Assembly: GCF_001592875.1 (NCBI RefSeq)
Contig: NZ_LSOF01000018.1
Span: 62,001-126,000, forward strand
Length of the DNA stretch: 64,000 bases
Direction of reading: 5' to 3'
Origin: Pseudomonas sp. BMS12
GTDB taxonomy: Bacteria; Pseudomonadota; Gammaproteobacteria; Pseudomonadales; Pseudomonadaceae
Shown in pieces: positions 6,742 through 15,045 of the stretch. Within the stretch, counting starts at the first letter, position 1. Every line of letters starts with the position of its first letter. Made by a program: the position numbers and the translations under genes. The notes beneath the pieces are model-generated. The model worked only from the letters and a program-made list of their open reading frames with translations. It made no database searches and was not told the origin of the DNA.

Positions 6742-8607
6742 TTGAGCAAGCCCGATTTGCGGCTGGCGGCGTGCGCGCTGCTGAGCCTTTCCCCCTTTGC
6801 CGTGCAGGCGAACTCTCTCAACCTTGATCAACAGGTGGTTACTGCTACCCGTACCACGACCCCGCTGGTGGCGATCGCCTCCAGTAGCGTGATCACTCGC
6901 GACGATATCGAACGGACCCAGGCCTCCACCGTGCCCGATGTGCTGCGCGGCCTGGCCGGCGTGCAGATCGTCAGCAACGGTGGGCGCGGCAAGAGCACCT
7001 CGCTGTACCTGCGCGGCAGTACCGAGAAGCAGGTGCTGGTGCTGATCGACGGCATCAAGGTCGGCTCGGCCACCTCCGGTGCCGCCGCCCTGCAGGACAT
7101 TCCGCTGGCCCTGGTCGAGCGTATCGAGGTGGTCCGCGGGCCGCGTTCCAGCCTGTACGGTTCCGAGGCCCTGGGCGGGGTGATCCAGGTCTTCACCCGG
7201 CGCGGCGCGGGGCAGGGCTTCAAACCCTATCTGGCGCTGGGTGCCGGCAGTCGCTCCAGCTACAGCGGCAGTGCCGGCCTGGCCGGTGGTGGCGACAACG
7301 GCTGGTTCAGTCTGGGTGTCAGCAGCGAGGATACCGACGGCATCAATGCCCGGGCCTATCGTCCCAGCGCGCCCAAGGCTTACGAGGCCGATGCCGATGG
7401 CTATCGCAACCTCTCCGGCTCGCTGCGCGGTGGCTATCGCTTCGGCAACGGCCTGGAACTGGATGGCAGCTGGCTGCAGTCGAGCATCCACAGCGACCAG
7501 GACCTGCGCAGCAGCTCCGGCAAGAGCGGGCGCTACGGCTATGCCGATGGCGAGCAGCAGGTCCTCGGCGGGCGTGCTCGTTTCTCGCCGTTAGAGCCCT
7601 GGGCCGTCACCCTGCAGGCCGGGCACAGTGAGGAGCGCACCGACAATTTCCGCGATGACGACTTCTACTCGCGCTTCGATACCGAGCGCGACAGCCTGGG
7701 CTGGCAGAACGACTTCAGGTTGACCGAGGACCAGCTGCTGACCCTGGGTTACGACTACCAGCAGGACCGTATCGACACCTCGGACGACTACGCCGAGGAC
7801 TCGCGCGACAACCACGGCTACTACGCCCAGTACCAGCTGCGCCTGGGCCGCCATGGCCTGAGCGCCGGCCTGCGTCGCGACGACAACCAGCAGTTCGGCC
7901 AGCACGACACCGGCAACCTGGGCTGGAGCTATGACCTGTCCGACAGCCTGACCCTCAGCGCCGCCTATGGCACCGCCTTCCGCGCGCCGACCTTTAACGA
8001 CCTGTACTACCCGGCGAGCGCTTCGACTGCCGGTAACCCGGATCTGCAGCCGGAGGAGTCGGAAAACTACGAACTCGGCCTGCGCGGTCTCGCCGGTTGG
8101 GGTGAGTGGAGCGTCAGTGCCTTCGAGAACCAGATCGACGACCTGATCGTCTGGGCCGGCCGCAGCCCGATGCGCCCGGAGAATGTCGAGTCGGCGCGCA
8201 TCCGTGGCCTGGAGTCGATGGTGCGCAGTCAGGTGGCGGACTGGGATCTGGCCGCGACTCTGACCCTGCTCGACCCGCAGGATCGCAGTGCGGAGAACCA
8301 CGGCCACCAGCTGGCGCGCCGGGCCAAGCGCACCTTCAACCTGGATGCCGACCGCCGCTTCGGCGACTTCGGCGTGGGCGCCACGCTGTTCGCGGCCAGC
8401 CAGCGCTTCGACGATGCCAGTAACGACGAGGACTCGCGCCTGCCGGGCTATGCCCTGGTCGACCTGCGCGGCGAGTACCACATCGACGCCGAGTGGCAGG
8501 TGCAGGCCAAGGTCAGCAACCTGTTCGACCGCGACTACGAAACGGCGCAGACCTACGAGCAACCCGGTCGTGCGTTCTACCTGACCCTGCGCTATCAGGC
8601 GCTCTGA
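6742..8607 (+). CDS. btuB: TonB-dependent vitamin B12 receptor BtuB
   Basis: A 621-residue outer-membrane protein with a signal peptide (about residues 1-23, ending AVQA) and a Ton box region (QQVVTATRT). A plug domain follows (VPDVLRGLAGVQIVSNGG, LVLIDGIKVG, IEVVRGPRSSLYGSEALGG), then a beta barrel ending in AFYLTLRYQAL. Length matches BtuB (about 600 residues). The start is a TTG at 6742 with GGAG 9 nt upstream; the ATG at 6568 lies inside the riboswitch and is rejected. The cobalamin riboswitch and the following transport and cob genes support corrinoid uptake as the role. It is the first gene of the operon. Confidence 0.93.
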   Translation: MSKPDLRLAACALLSLSPFAVQANSLNLDQQVVTATRTTTPLVAIASSSVITRDDIERTQASTVPDVLRGLAGVQIVSNGGRGKSTSLYLRGSTEKQVLVLIDGIKVGSATSGAAALQDIPLALVERIEVVRGPRSSLYGSEALGGVIQVFTRRGAGQGFKPYLALGAGSRSSYSGSAGLAGGGDNGWFSLGVSSEDTDGINARAYRPSAPKAYEADADGYRNLSGSLRGGYRFGNGLELDGSWLQSSIHSDQDLRSSSGKSGRYGYADGEQQVLGGRARFSPLEPWAVTLQAGHSEERTDNFRDDDFYSRFDTERDSLGWQNDFRLTEDQLLTLGYDYQQDRIDTSDDYAEDSRDNHGYYAQYQLRLGRHGLSAGLRRDDNQQFGQHDTGNLGWSYDLSDSLTLSAAYGTAFRAPTFNDLYYPASASTAGNPDLQPEESENYELGLRGLAGWGEWSVSAFENQIDDLIVWAGRSPMRPENVESARIRGLESMVRSQVADWDLAATLTLLDPQDRSAENHGHQLARRAKRTFNLDADRRFGDFGVGATLFAASQRFDDASNDEDSRLPGYALVDLRGEYHIDAEWQVQAKVSNLFDRDYETAQTYEQPGRAFYLTLRYQAL

Positions 8608-8618
8608 GGATCTTTGTC

Positions 8619-9188
8619 ATGCCCGTACTTTCTCCTCGCAGCCAGCTGTTGATCGGCCTGGTCCTCGCCCTGTTGCTGGCGGTGACCCGCGGCCAGCACT
8701 TCGCCACATTGAACCTGCCCAGCGCCAGCTGGGCGGTGTTCTTCCTCGCCGGCGTACTGCTGCACCCGCGCTGGGTCTTTCCCGCGCTGTTCGTACTGGC
8801 CAGCGCGCTGGACTTCGCCATGGTGGCGAGCGGCACTGTCACTGACTGGTGCACCTCGCCAGCCTACTGGATGCTGCTGCCGGCCTATGGCGCGCTGTGG
8901 CTGGGCGGGCGCCTGTATGCGCGCTGGCATCGTGAGCAGGCCGTTAGCCTGGTGACACTGGCGTTGACGGTGCTAGTGGCGGCGTTGGTCTGCCACCTGC
9001 TGTCCAGCGGCGGTTTCTACTTCCTCTCCGGGCGTTATGCGGAGCCGAGCCTGGCCGGCTTCCTGCCGCGCATCGGCCATTACTACCCGCGCTTTCTCGG
9101 CAACATGGCGCTGTACGTCGGCGTGGCGAGCCTGCTGTATCTCGGCTGGCGCGCGGCCAGCGGCCTGAAGCCGCGCGTGGCGGGCTGA
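8619..9188 (+). CDS. btuM: BtuM-like solitary ECF S component for cobalamin
   Basis: A 189-residue hydrophobic protein with about six membrane segments. It lies between btuB and cobB under the B12 riboswitch. A cysteine at position 78 in TDWCTSPAYW is close to the invariant Cys80 of Thiobacillus denitrificans BtuM, which ligates cobalt and removes cyanide from cyanocobalamin. BtuM proteins are inner-membrane S components found next to btuB in proteobacteria that lack a dedicated ECF module. The assignment rests on size, topology, the Cys motif and context, recalled rather than aligned. Its stop overlaps the cobB start (TGATG). Confidence 0.72.
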   Translation: MPVLSPRSQLLIGLVLALLLAVTRGQHFATLNLPSASWAVFFLAGVLLHPRWVFPALFVLASALDFAMVASGTVTDWCTSPAYWMLLPAYGALWLGGRLYARWHREQAVSLVTLALTVLVAALVCHLLSSGGFYFLSGRYAEPSLAGFLPRIGHYYPRFLGNMALYVGVASLLYLGWRAASGLKPRVAG

Positions 9189-10480
9189 TGGCGGGGCGCG
9201 CCTGTCCGGCCCTGCTGATCGCTGCCCCGGCGTCCGGCCAGGGCAAGACCACGGTGACCGCCGCGCTGGCGCGCCTGCACACGCGTGCCGGGCGGCGGGT
9301 GCGGGTGTTCAAGTGCGGCCCGGATTTTCTCGACCCGATGATCCTGCAGCGCGCCAGCGGCGCGCCGGTATACCAGCTCGACCTGTGGATGGTGGGTGAG
9401 GCCGAGAGCCGGCGTTTGCTCTGGCAGGCGGCGGGCGAGGCCGATCTGATCCTGATCGAAGGCGTGATGGGACTGTTCGACGGCCAACCCTCGGCAGCCG
9501 ACCTGGCGCGCCGTTTCAGCGTGCCGGTGCTCGGCGTGATCGATGCCAGTGCCATGGCGCAGACCTTCGCCGCCGTCGCTCACGGTCTGGCCAGCTATCA
9601 GGCGGACCTGCCGTTTGCCGGCGTGCTGGCCAATCGCACCGGCAGCGCCACGCATGCCGAGCTACTGCGGGCCTGCCTGCCAAGCGCTCTGAGCTGGTTC
9701 GGCGCCTTGCCGCGCAGTGCCGATGTCGAGTTGCCCAGCCGCCACCTGGGCCTGGTGCAGGCGGCGGAACTGGTCGATCTGGATGCACGCCTGGATGCGG
9801 CGGCGGATGCGCTGCTGGCCAGTGCCGGCGCCGTGCTGCCAGCTGCAGTGACGTTCATTGCTCCTGCCGCGGAGGTGTTAGAGCGCCGGCTGGCGGGTGT
9901 GCGTATCGGCGTGGCGCGCGACGGCAGCTTTTCCTTCATCTACCAGGCCAACCTCGACCTGCTGCAGGCGCTCGGCGCCGAGCTGGTGTATTTCTCGCCG
10001 CTGGTCGATGCCCGCCTGCCGCCGGTGGATAGCCTGTATCTGCCCGGCGGCTACCCCGAACTGCACCTGCAGCAACTGGCCGGCAACCAGCCGATGCTAG
10101 CGGCGATTCGTGAGCATCACAGGGCGGGCAAACCGATCCTCGCCGAGTGCGGCGGCATGCTCTATCTGCTGCAGGCACTGACTGACAAACAGGGCGAACG
10201 TGCCGAGCTGGTCGGGCTGCTACCGGGCGCGGCGAGGATGCAGCCGCGCCTGGCCGCGCTGGCGTTGCAGCAAGTAGAGCTGCAGCAGGGCAGCCTGCGC
10301 GGGCATACTTACCACCATTCGACGCTGGACTGCCCGTTGCAGCCCGGCGCCCGGGGCGCCTGCCCCAATCAGCGACGCGCAGCCGAAGCGGTCTATCAGA
10401 TAGGGCGCCTCACGGCGTCCTACATCCACTTCTATCTGCCGTCCAACCCGCGGGCGGCGGCCGAGCTATTGCTGCCATGA
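9188..10480 (+). CDS. cobB: Cobyrinate/hydrogenobyrinate a,c-diamide synthase
   Basis: A 430-residue two-domain enzyme. An N-terminal ATP-binding dethiobiotin-synthetase-like domain (P-loop APASGQGKTT, residues 13-22) is joined to a C-terminal class I glutamine amidotransferase domain (nucleophile Cys321 in AECGGM, His near 417 in YIHFYL). It amidates the a and c side chains of cobyrinate (or its hydrogeno form) using glutamine and ATP in the cytosol. Also called CbiA. It overlaps btuM and bluB by short start/stop overlaps, so the whole run is probably cotranslated. Confidence 0.95.
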   Translation: MAGRACPALLIAAPASGQGKTTVTAALARLHTRAGRRVRVFKCGPDFLDPMILQRASGAPVYQLDLWMVGEAESRRLLWQAAGEADLILIEGVMGLFDGQPSAADLARRFSVPVLGVIDASAMAQTFAAVAHGLASYQADLPFAGVLANRTGSATHAELLRACLPSALSWFGALPRSADVELPSRHLGLVQAAELVDLDARLDAAADALLASAGAVLPAAVTFIAPAAEVLERRLAGVRIGVARDGSFSFIYQANLDLLQALGAELVYFSPLVDARLPPVDSLYLPGGYPELHLQQLAGNQPMLAAIREHHRAGKPILAECGGMLYLLQALTDKQGERAELVGLLPGAARMQPRLAALALQQVELQQGSLRGHTYHHSTLDCPLQPGARGACPNQRRAAEAVYQIGRLTASYIHFYLPSNPRAAAELLLP

Positions 10481-11124
10481 CCGACCACGCCTACCGCCCC
10501 GAGGACCGCGCCGCCGTCTACCGCGCCATTGCCGAGCGCCGCGACATGCGCCACTTCGCCGGCGGCGAGGTGTCCCCGGAACTGCTGCAACGCCTGCTGG
10601 CGGCCGCGCACCAGGCGCCCAGCGTCGGCCTGATGCAGCCCTGGCGCTTCATTCGCATTACCCGTCCGCCGCTGCGCGAGGCCATTCACGGCCTGGTCGA
10701 GGCCGAGCGGGTGCGTACCGCCGAGGCGCTGGGTGAGCGCAGCGACGCGTTCATGCGGCTCAAGGTCGAAGGCATCCGCGATTGCGCCGAGCTGTTGGTG
10801 GCGGCGCTGATGGACGGCCGCGAGGCCCATGTGTTCGGCCGCCGCACCTTGCCGCAGATGGACCTGGCCTCGCTCAGCTGCGCCATCCAGAACCTCTGGC
10901 TGGCGGCGCGTGCCGAGGGATTAGGCATGGGCTGGGTGTCGCTGTTCGAACCCGAGGCCCTGGCCGAGTTGCTCGGCATGCCGCCCGGCAGCCAGCCCGT
11001 GGCGGTGCTGTGCCTGGGGCCGGTGCATGAGTTCTACGAACGGCCGATGCTGGTCGAGGAGGGCTGGGCCGAGGAGCGACCGCTGGCCGAGCTGCTGTTC
11101 ACCGACAGCTGGGGACAGCGATGA
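10477..11124 (+). CDS. bluB: 5,6-dimethylbenzimidazole synthase BluB
   Basis: A 215-residue nitroreductase-fold flavoprotein. ERRDMRHFAGG near the N-terminus and HQAPSVGLMQPWRFI are the BluB-type FMN-binding segments, and ARAEGLGMGWVSLFEP is the usual C-terminal part. BluB oxidatively breaks down FMNH2 to make the lower ligand of cobalamin, which needs oxygen. Its presence means the organism can make DMB itself rather than rely on uptake. The ATG overlaps the cobB stop (ATGA) and its own stop overlaps cbiB in the same way. Confidence 0.95.
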   Translation: MTDHAYRPEDRAAVYRAIAERRDMRHFAGGEVSPELLQRLLAAAHQAPSVGLMQPWRFIRITRPPLREAIHGLVEAERVRTAEALGERSDAFMRLKVEGIRDCAELLVAALMDGREAHVFGRRTLPQMDLASLSCAIQNLWLAARAEGLGMGWVSLFEPEALAELLGMPPGSQPVAVLCLGPVHEFYERPMLVEEGWAEERPLAELLFTDSWGQR

Positions 11125-12026
11125 GCCTGGTACTTGCCGTATTGGCCGGGCTGGGCCTGGATGCCTGGCTGGGCGAGCCACGCCGCTGGCACCCGCTGGT
11201 GGGCTTCGGCAACCTGGCCCAGCGCATCGAGCAGCGGCTCAATGCCGGCGGGCGCGGCTGGCGTAGCCACGGCGTCACCGGCTGGTGCATGGCGGTGCTG
11301 CCGGCGGTGGCCCTGGTGTGGCTGCTGAGCCTGAGCAGCTTGGGCTGGCTGGTTGATATCCTCGCCCTGTATTGCGCCGTTGGCCTGAAGAGTTTGGCCC
11401 AACATGCCCTGCCCGTGGCCCAGGCCCTGCGCCTGGGGCAGCTGGACGAGGCGCGTCAGCGCGTCGGCTATCTGGTCAGCCGGCGTACCAGCGAGCTGGA
11501 CGCCACGGCCGTGGCCCGCGCCGGCACCGAATCGGTGCTGGAGAATGGTTCCGACGCAGTCTTCGCCGCGCTGTTCTGGTTCTGCCTGCTCGGCGCGCCG
11601 GGCGTGGTGCTGTATCGCCTGAGCAATACCCTGGACGCCATGTGGGGCTACCGCAACGAGCGTTTCGAGCGCTTCGGCTGGGCGGCGGCGAAGGTCGACG
11701 ATGCACTCAACTATGTGCCGGCGCGCCTGGTCGCGCTGACCTACGCGCTGCTCGGTCAGACGCACCACGCCATCCGTTGCTGGAGCCTGCAGGCGCCGCA
11801 GTGGGACAGCCCCAACGCCGGGCCGGTGATGGCCGCCGGGGCCGGTGCGCTGGGTGTGCGCCTGGGCGGGGCGGCGGTCTACCACGGCGTCGAGGAACAG
11901 CGCCCGCAGCTGGGTGAGGGCGCCGAGGCACAGGCGCGGGACATCGAACGGGCGCTCAATCTGGTGTATGCCGGCGTAGGCTTGTGGCTGCTGGTATTGA
12001 TCGCGGGAGGAGTCTGGCTTGCTTGA
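11121..12026 (+). CDS. cbiB: Adenosylcobinamide-phosphate synthase (CbiB/CobD)
   Basis: A 301-residue integral membrane protein with the family start LDAWLGEPRRWHPLVGFG and the conserved ARAGTESVLENGSDAVFAALFW segment. It attaches (R)-1-amino-2-propanol or its phosphate to adenosylcobyric acid. In P. aeruginosa nomenclature this is cobD. It has about four or five membrane segments. The last 8 bp overlap the next gene, which makes the amino-propanol phosphate substrate, so the two partner enzymes are adjacent. Confidence 0.93.
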   Translation: MSLVLAVLAGLGLDAWLGEPRRWHPLVGFGNLAQRIEQRLNAGGRGWRSHGVTGWCMAVLPAVALVWLLSLSSLGWLVDILALYCAVGLKSLAQHALPVAQALRLGQLDEARQRVGYLVSRRTSELDATAVARAGTESVLENGSDAVFAALFWFCLLGAPGVVLYRLSNTLDAMWGYRNERFERFGWAAAKVDDALNYVPARLVALTYALLGQTHHAIRCWSLQAPQWDSPNAGPVMAAGAGALGVRLGGAAVYHGVEEQRPQLGEGAEAQARDIERALNLVYAGVGLWLLVLIAGGVWLA

Positions 12027-13002
12027 GCATGGTGGCCGCGTGCGCCTGGCGGCGCAGCAATTCGGCATCGAACTGAACCAATGGCTGGACCTGTCCACCG
12101 GCATCGCGCCCTATGCCTGGCCTTTGCCGGTGATTTCGGCGGACGCCTGGAACCGTTTGCCGGAGAAGGACGACGGTCTGGAAGCCGCGGCGCGGGATTA
12201 TTACGGCGTGCAGTCGCTGCTGCCGGTGGCCGGCTCGCAGGCGGCGATCCAGCTTCTGCCGCGCCTGCGCGGCGAGTCGCGGGTCGGCATCGTCGCGCCG
12301 GCCTATGCCGAGCATGCCCAGGCCTGGCGCCGCGAGGGCCACCGTCTGCAGGAGATCAGCGAGGGTTCGGTGCATCGCGCGCTGGAGCGTCTGGACGTGC
12401 TGGTGGTGATCAATCCGAATAACCCTACGGGGCGGCGCATCGAGGTCGAGCAATTGCTGAGCTGGCATGCGCAGCTGGCCGAGCGCGGTGGCTGGCTGGT
12501 GGTGGACGAAGCCTTCATCGACTGCACGCCAGAGCTGAGCCTGGCCGCCCACAGCCACCTGCCGGGGCTGGTCGTGCTGCGCTCGTTCGGCAAGTTCTTC
12601 GGCCTGGCTGGCATGCGCCTCGGCTTCGTCCTGGCCGAGGCTGACCTGTTGCAGCGGCTGGACGCGCTGCTCGGCCCCTGGACCGTGGCCGGCCCAACTC
12701 GCGAAGTGGCGCGTGCCGCGTTGCTGGATGGTGTGCATCAGGAGTATCAGCGCCAACGTTTGCAGGCCGACGGCCTGCGCCTGGCCGTGTTGCTCAGCCA
12801 CTATGGCCTGCCGCCGGCGGGGGGCACCTCGCTGTTCCAGCTGGTGCTGCATGAGCGGCCGCCCGAGTTGCACGCGTTTCTCGCCCAGCGCGGCATTCTG
12901 GTTCGGCTGATCAACGCACCTTCCGGTCTGCGTTTCGGCTTGCCGGGAGACGAGACGGGCTGGGCACGGCTGGAGCAGGCGCTTAAGGAGTACCGTTCGT
13001 GA
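12019..13002 (+). CDS. cobD: Threonine-phosphate decarboxylase, PLP-dependent
   Basis: A 327-residue class I/II aminotransferase-fold enzyme with the PLP-binding lysine Lys192 in SFGKFFGLAGMRLGF and the substrate-binding NPNNPTGR motif. It decarboxylates L-threonine O-3-phosphate to (R)-1-amino-2-propanol O-phosphate for CbiB (called CobC in P. aeruginosa). The start is a TTG at 12019 with GGGAGG 8 nt upstream inside the end of cbiB. No in-frame ATG gives a full-length product. The stop overlaps the GTG of cobQ (GTGA). Confidence 0.93.
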   Translation: MLEHGGRVRLAAQQFGIELNQWLDLSTGIAPYAWPLPVISADAWNRLPEKDDGLEAAARDYYGVQSLLPVAGSQAAIQLLPRLRGESRVGIVAPAYAEHAQAWRREGHRLQEISEGSVHRALERLDVLVVINPNNPTGRRIEVEQLLSWHAQLAERGGWLVVDEAFIDCTPELSLAAHSHLPGLVVLRSFGKFFGLAGMRLGFVLAEADLLQRLDALLGPWTVAGPTREVARAALLDGVHQEYQRQRLQADGLRLAVLLSHYGLPPAGGTSLFQLVLHERPPELHAFLAQRGILVRLINAPSGLRFGLPGDETGWARLEQALKEYRS

Positions 13003-14453
13003 CGGCGACACTCATGGTGCAGGGCACCACCTCCGATGCCGGCAAGAGCACCCTGGTGACCGCCCTGTGCCGCTGGCTCAAGCGCCAGGGCGTCAGCGTG
13101 GTGCCGTTCAAACCGCAAAATATGGCGCTCAACTCCGCCGTTACCGCCGATGGCGGCGAGATCGGCCGCGCCCAGGCGGTGCAGGCCCAGGCGGCCGGGC
13201 TGGCGCCGCACACCGACATGAACCCGGTGCTGCTCAAACCCAACTCCGACACCGGCGCCCAGGTGATCATTCACGGCCGAGCCATTGGCAACATGCACGC
13301 CGTGGCCTATCACGACTACAAGCGCGTGGCCCGCGAGGCGGTGCTCGAATCTCATGCGCGCCTTGCCGCGCAGTACCCGGTGGTGATGGTGGAGGGCGCA
13401 GGCTCGCCGGCCGAGATCAACCTGCGCGAAGGCGACATCGCCAACATGGGTTTCGCCGAGGCGGTGGATTGCCCGGTGATCCTGATCGCCGATATCGACA
13501 AGGGCGGCGTGTTCGCCCATCTGGTCGGCACCCTGGAGCTGCTTGCGCCGAGCGAACAGGCGCGGATCAAGGGCTTCGTCATCAACCGCTTTCGTGGCGA
13601 CATCGCCCTGCTGCAGCCCGGACTGGACTGGCTGGAGCAGCGCACCGGCAAGCCGGTGCTGGGCGTGCTGCCCTACCTGATGGATTTCCACCTGGAAGCC
13701 GAAGACGCGGTGCAGGTGCTGCAGCCGGACAAGGAGCAGGACGTGCTGCGCGTGGCGGTGCCGGTGCTGCCGCGCATCAGCAACCACACCGACTTCGACC
13801 CGCTGCGCCTGCACCCGCAGGTGGACCTGCAATTCATCGGCCCCGGCCAGACCATCCCGCCGGCCGACCTGATCATCCTGCCGGGCTCGAAGAGTGTGCG
13901 TGCCGACCTGGCACGCCTGCGCGAGCAGGGCTGGGACGCGGCCATCACCCGTCACCTGCGCTACGGTGGCAAGGTTCTCGGCATCTGTGGCGGCCTGCAG
14001 ATGCTCGGCATGCGCATCGACGATCCCCATGGCCTGGAAGGCGAGGCGGGCAGCAGCGCCGGCCTCGGCCTGCTCGACTACGCCACTGTGCTGGAGCCGG
14101 AGAAGCAGCTGCGCAATGTGCAGGGGCAACTGGCGCTGGAAGGGCTGGCGGTCAGCGGCTACGAAATTCATGCCGGGGTCAGCCATGGCCCGGCGCTGGC
14201 GCAGCCTGCGGTGCAGCTGGACGATGGTCGCTGCGATGGTGCGGTCAGCGCCGATGGCCAGGTTATGGCCACTTACCTGCACGGATTGTTCGAACAACCG
14301 GCGGCCTGCGCCGCACTACTGCGCTGGGCCGGCCTGCGCGAGGCGCGGCAGGTGGACTACCATGCCCGCCGCGAACGCGATATCGAGCGCCTGGCCGATC
14401 TGGTCGAGGCACGTCTGGATACCCGCAAGCTCCGCGAGCTATGCGGGCTATAG
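12999..14453 (+). CDS. cobQ: Cobyric acid synthase (glutamine-hydrolysing)
   Basis: A 484-residue enzyme with an N-terminal P-loop (GTTSDAGKST, residues 6-15), the family hallmark FKPQNMALNS, and a C-terminal glutamine amidotransferase domain (Cys330 in GICGGLQML, His428 in TYLHGLFE). It amidates the b, d, e and g side chains of adenosyl-cobyrinate a,c-diamide (CbiP in anaerobic-pathway naming). Its natural substrate is adenosylated, yet no adenosyltransferase gene is present here. The GTG start overlaps the preceding stop. A REP element follows the stop. Confidence 0.96.
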   Translation: MTATLMVQGTTSDAGKSTLVTALCRWLKRQGVSVVPFKPQNMALNSAVTADGGEIGRAQAVQAQAAGLAPHTDMNPVLLKPNSDTGAQVIIHGRAIGNMHAVAYHDYKRVAREAVLESHARLAAQYPVVMVEGAGSPAEINLREGDIANMGFAEAVDCPVILIADIDKGGVFAHLVGTLELLAPSEQARIKGFVINRFRGDIALLQPGLDWLEQRTGKPVLGVLPYLMDFHLEAEDAVQVLQPDKEQDVLRVAVPVLPRISNHTDFDPLRLHPQVDLQFIGPGQTIPPADLIILPGSKSVRADLARLREQGWDAAITRHLRYGGKVLGICGGLQMLGMRIDDPHGLEGEAGSSAGLGLLDYATVLEPEKQLRNVQGQLALEGLAVSGYEIHAGVSHGPALAQPAVQLDDGRCDGAVSADGQVMATYLHGLFEQPAACAALLRWAGLREARQVDYHARRERDIERLADLVEARLDTRKLRELCGL

Positions 14454-14456
14454 CTG

Positions 14457-14504
14457 TTGTGGGAGCGGCTTCAGCCGCGATGCGGGCAGAACCCGCTCCC
14501 GCTG
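14457..14504. repeat. Pseudomonas REP element between cobQ and cobU
   Basis: GTGGGAGCGGCTTCAGCCGC is the well-known Pseudomonas REP core, here forming a GCGGCT/AGCCGC hairpin. It is followed by a second hairpin GCGGG/CCCGC. The whole is closed by GGGAGCGG (14461) pairing with CCGCTCCC (14493). It is the only clear copy in the window and sits in the one real gap (70 bp) of the cob run. Confidence 0.85.
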
Positions 14505-14523
14505 TTTTCCGAGAGGGCTCTTC

Positions 14524-15045
14524 ATGCTTGAACTGATCCTCGGTGGCGCGCGCTCCGGCAAGAGCCGCCTGGCCGAGAAGCTGGCCATGCACAGCGGCCT
14601 GGCCGTCACCTATATCGCCACCAGCCAGGCGCTGGATGGCGAGATGAGCGCGCGTATCGCCCATCACCGCGAACGGCGTCCGGCCGAGTGGGCGCTGGTC
14701 GAGGAGCCGATCGAACTGGCCCACGTGCTGCGCGAACATGCCGCCGCTGGGCGCTGCCTGCTGGTCGACTGCCTGACGCTGTGGCTGACCAACCTGCTGA
14801 TGCTGGACGACGACACCCGCCTGGCCATGCAGCGCGATGCCTTTCTCGAAGCGCTGGCCGAGCTGCCGGGGCGCATCATCCTGGTCAGCAACGAGACCGG
14901 GCTGGGCGTGGTGCCGCTGGGCGAGCTGACCCGCCGTTACGTCGACGAGGCCGGCTGGCTGCACCAGGCCGTTGCCGAGCGCGCCGAGCGCGTGCAGTTC
15001 TGTGTGGCCGGCTTGCCCATGTTGCTCAAAGGAGAGTCGCTATGA
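14524..15045 (+). CDS. cobU: Adenosylcobinamide kinase / adenosylcobinamide-phosphate guanylyltransferase
   Basis: A 173-residue bifunctional enzyme with the P-loop GGARSGKS (residues 7-14) and the IAHHRERRP motif, whose histidine (47/48) carries the GMP intermediate. DCLTLWLTNLL and SNETGLGVVP are further family signatures. It phosphorylates adenosylcobinamide and converts it to the GDP form for CobS (CobP in aerobic naming). It is the first gene after the REP element, so it may depend partly on read-through or on a local promoter. The stop overlaps cobT (ATGA). Confidence 0.95.
   Translation: MLELILGGARSGKSRLAEKLAMHSGLAVTYIATSQALDGEMSARIAHHRERRPAEWALVEEPIELAHVLREHAAAGRCLLVDCLTLWLTNLLMLDDDTRLAMQRDAFLEALAELPGRIILVSNETGLGVVPLGELTRRYVDEAGWLHQAVAERAERVQFCVAGLPMLLKGESL

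Noticed and set aside
12801..14297. 498-residue minus-strand ORF opposite cobQ
   Set aside because: cobQ and cobD fill this space with intact catalytic motifs; the antisense frame has no family features.
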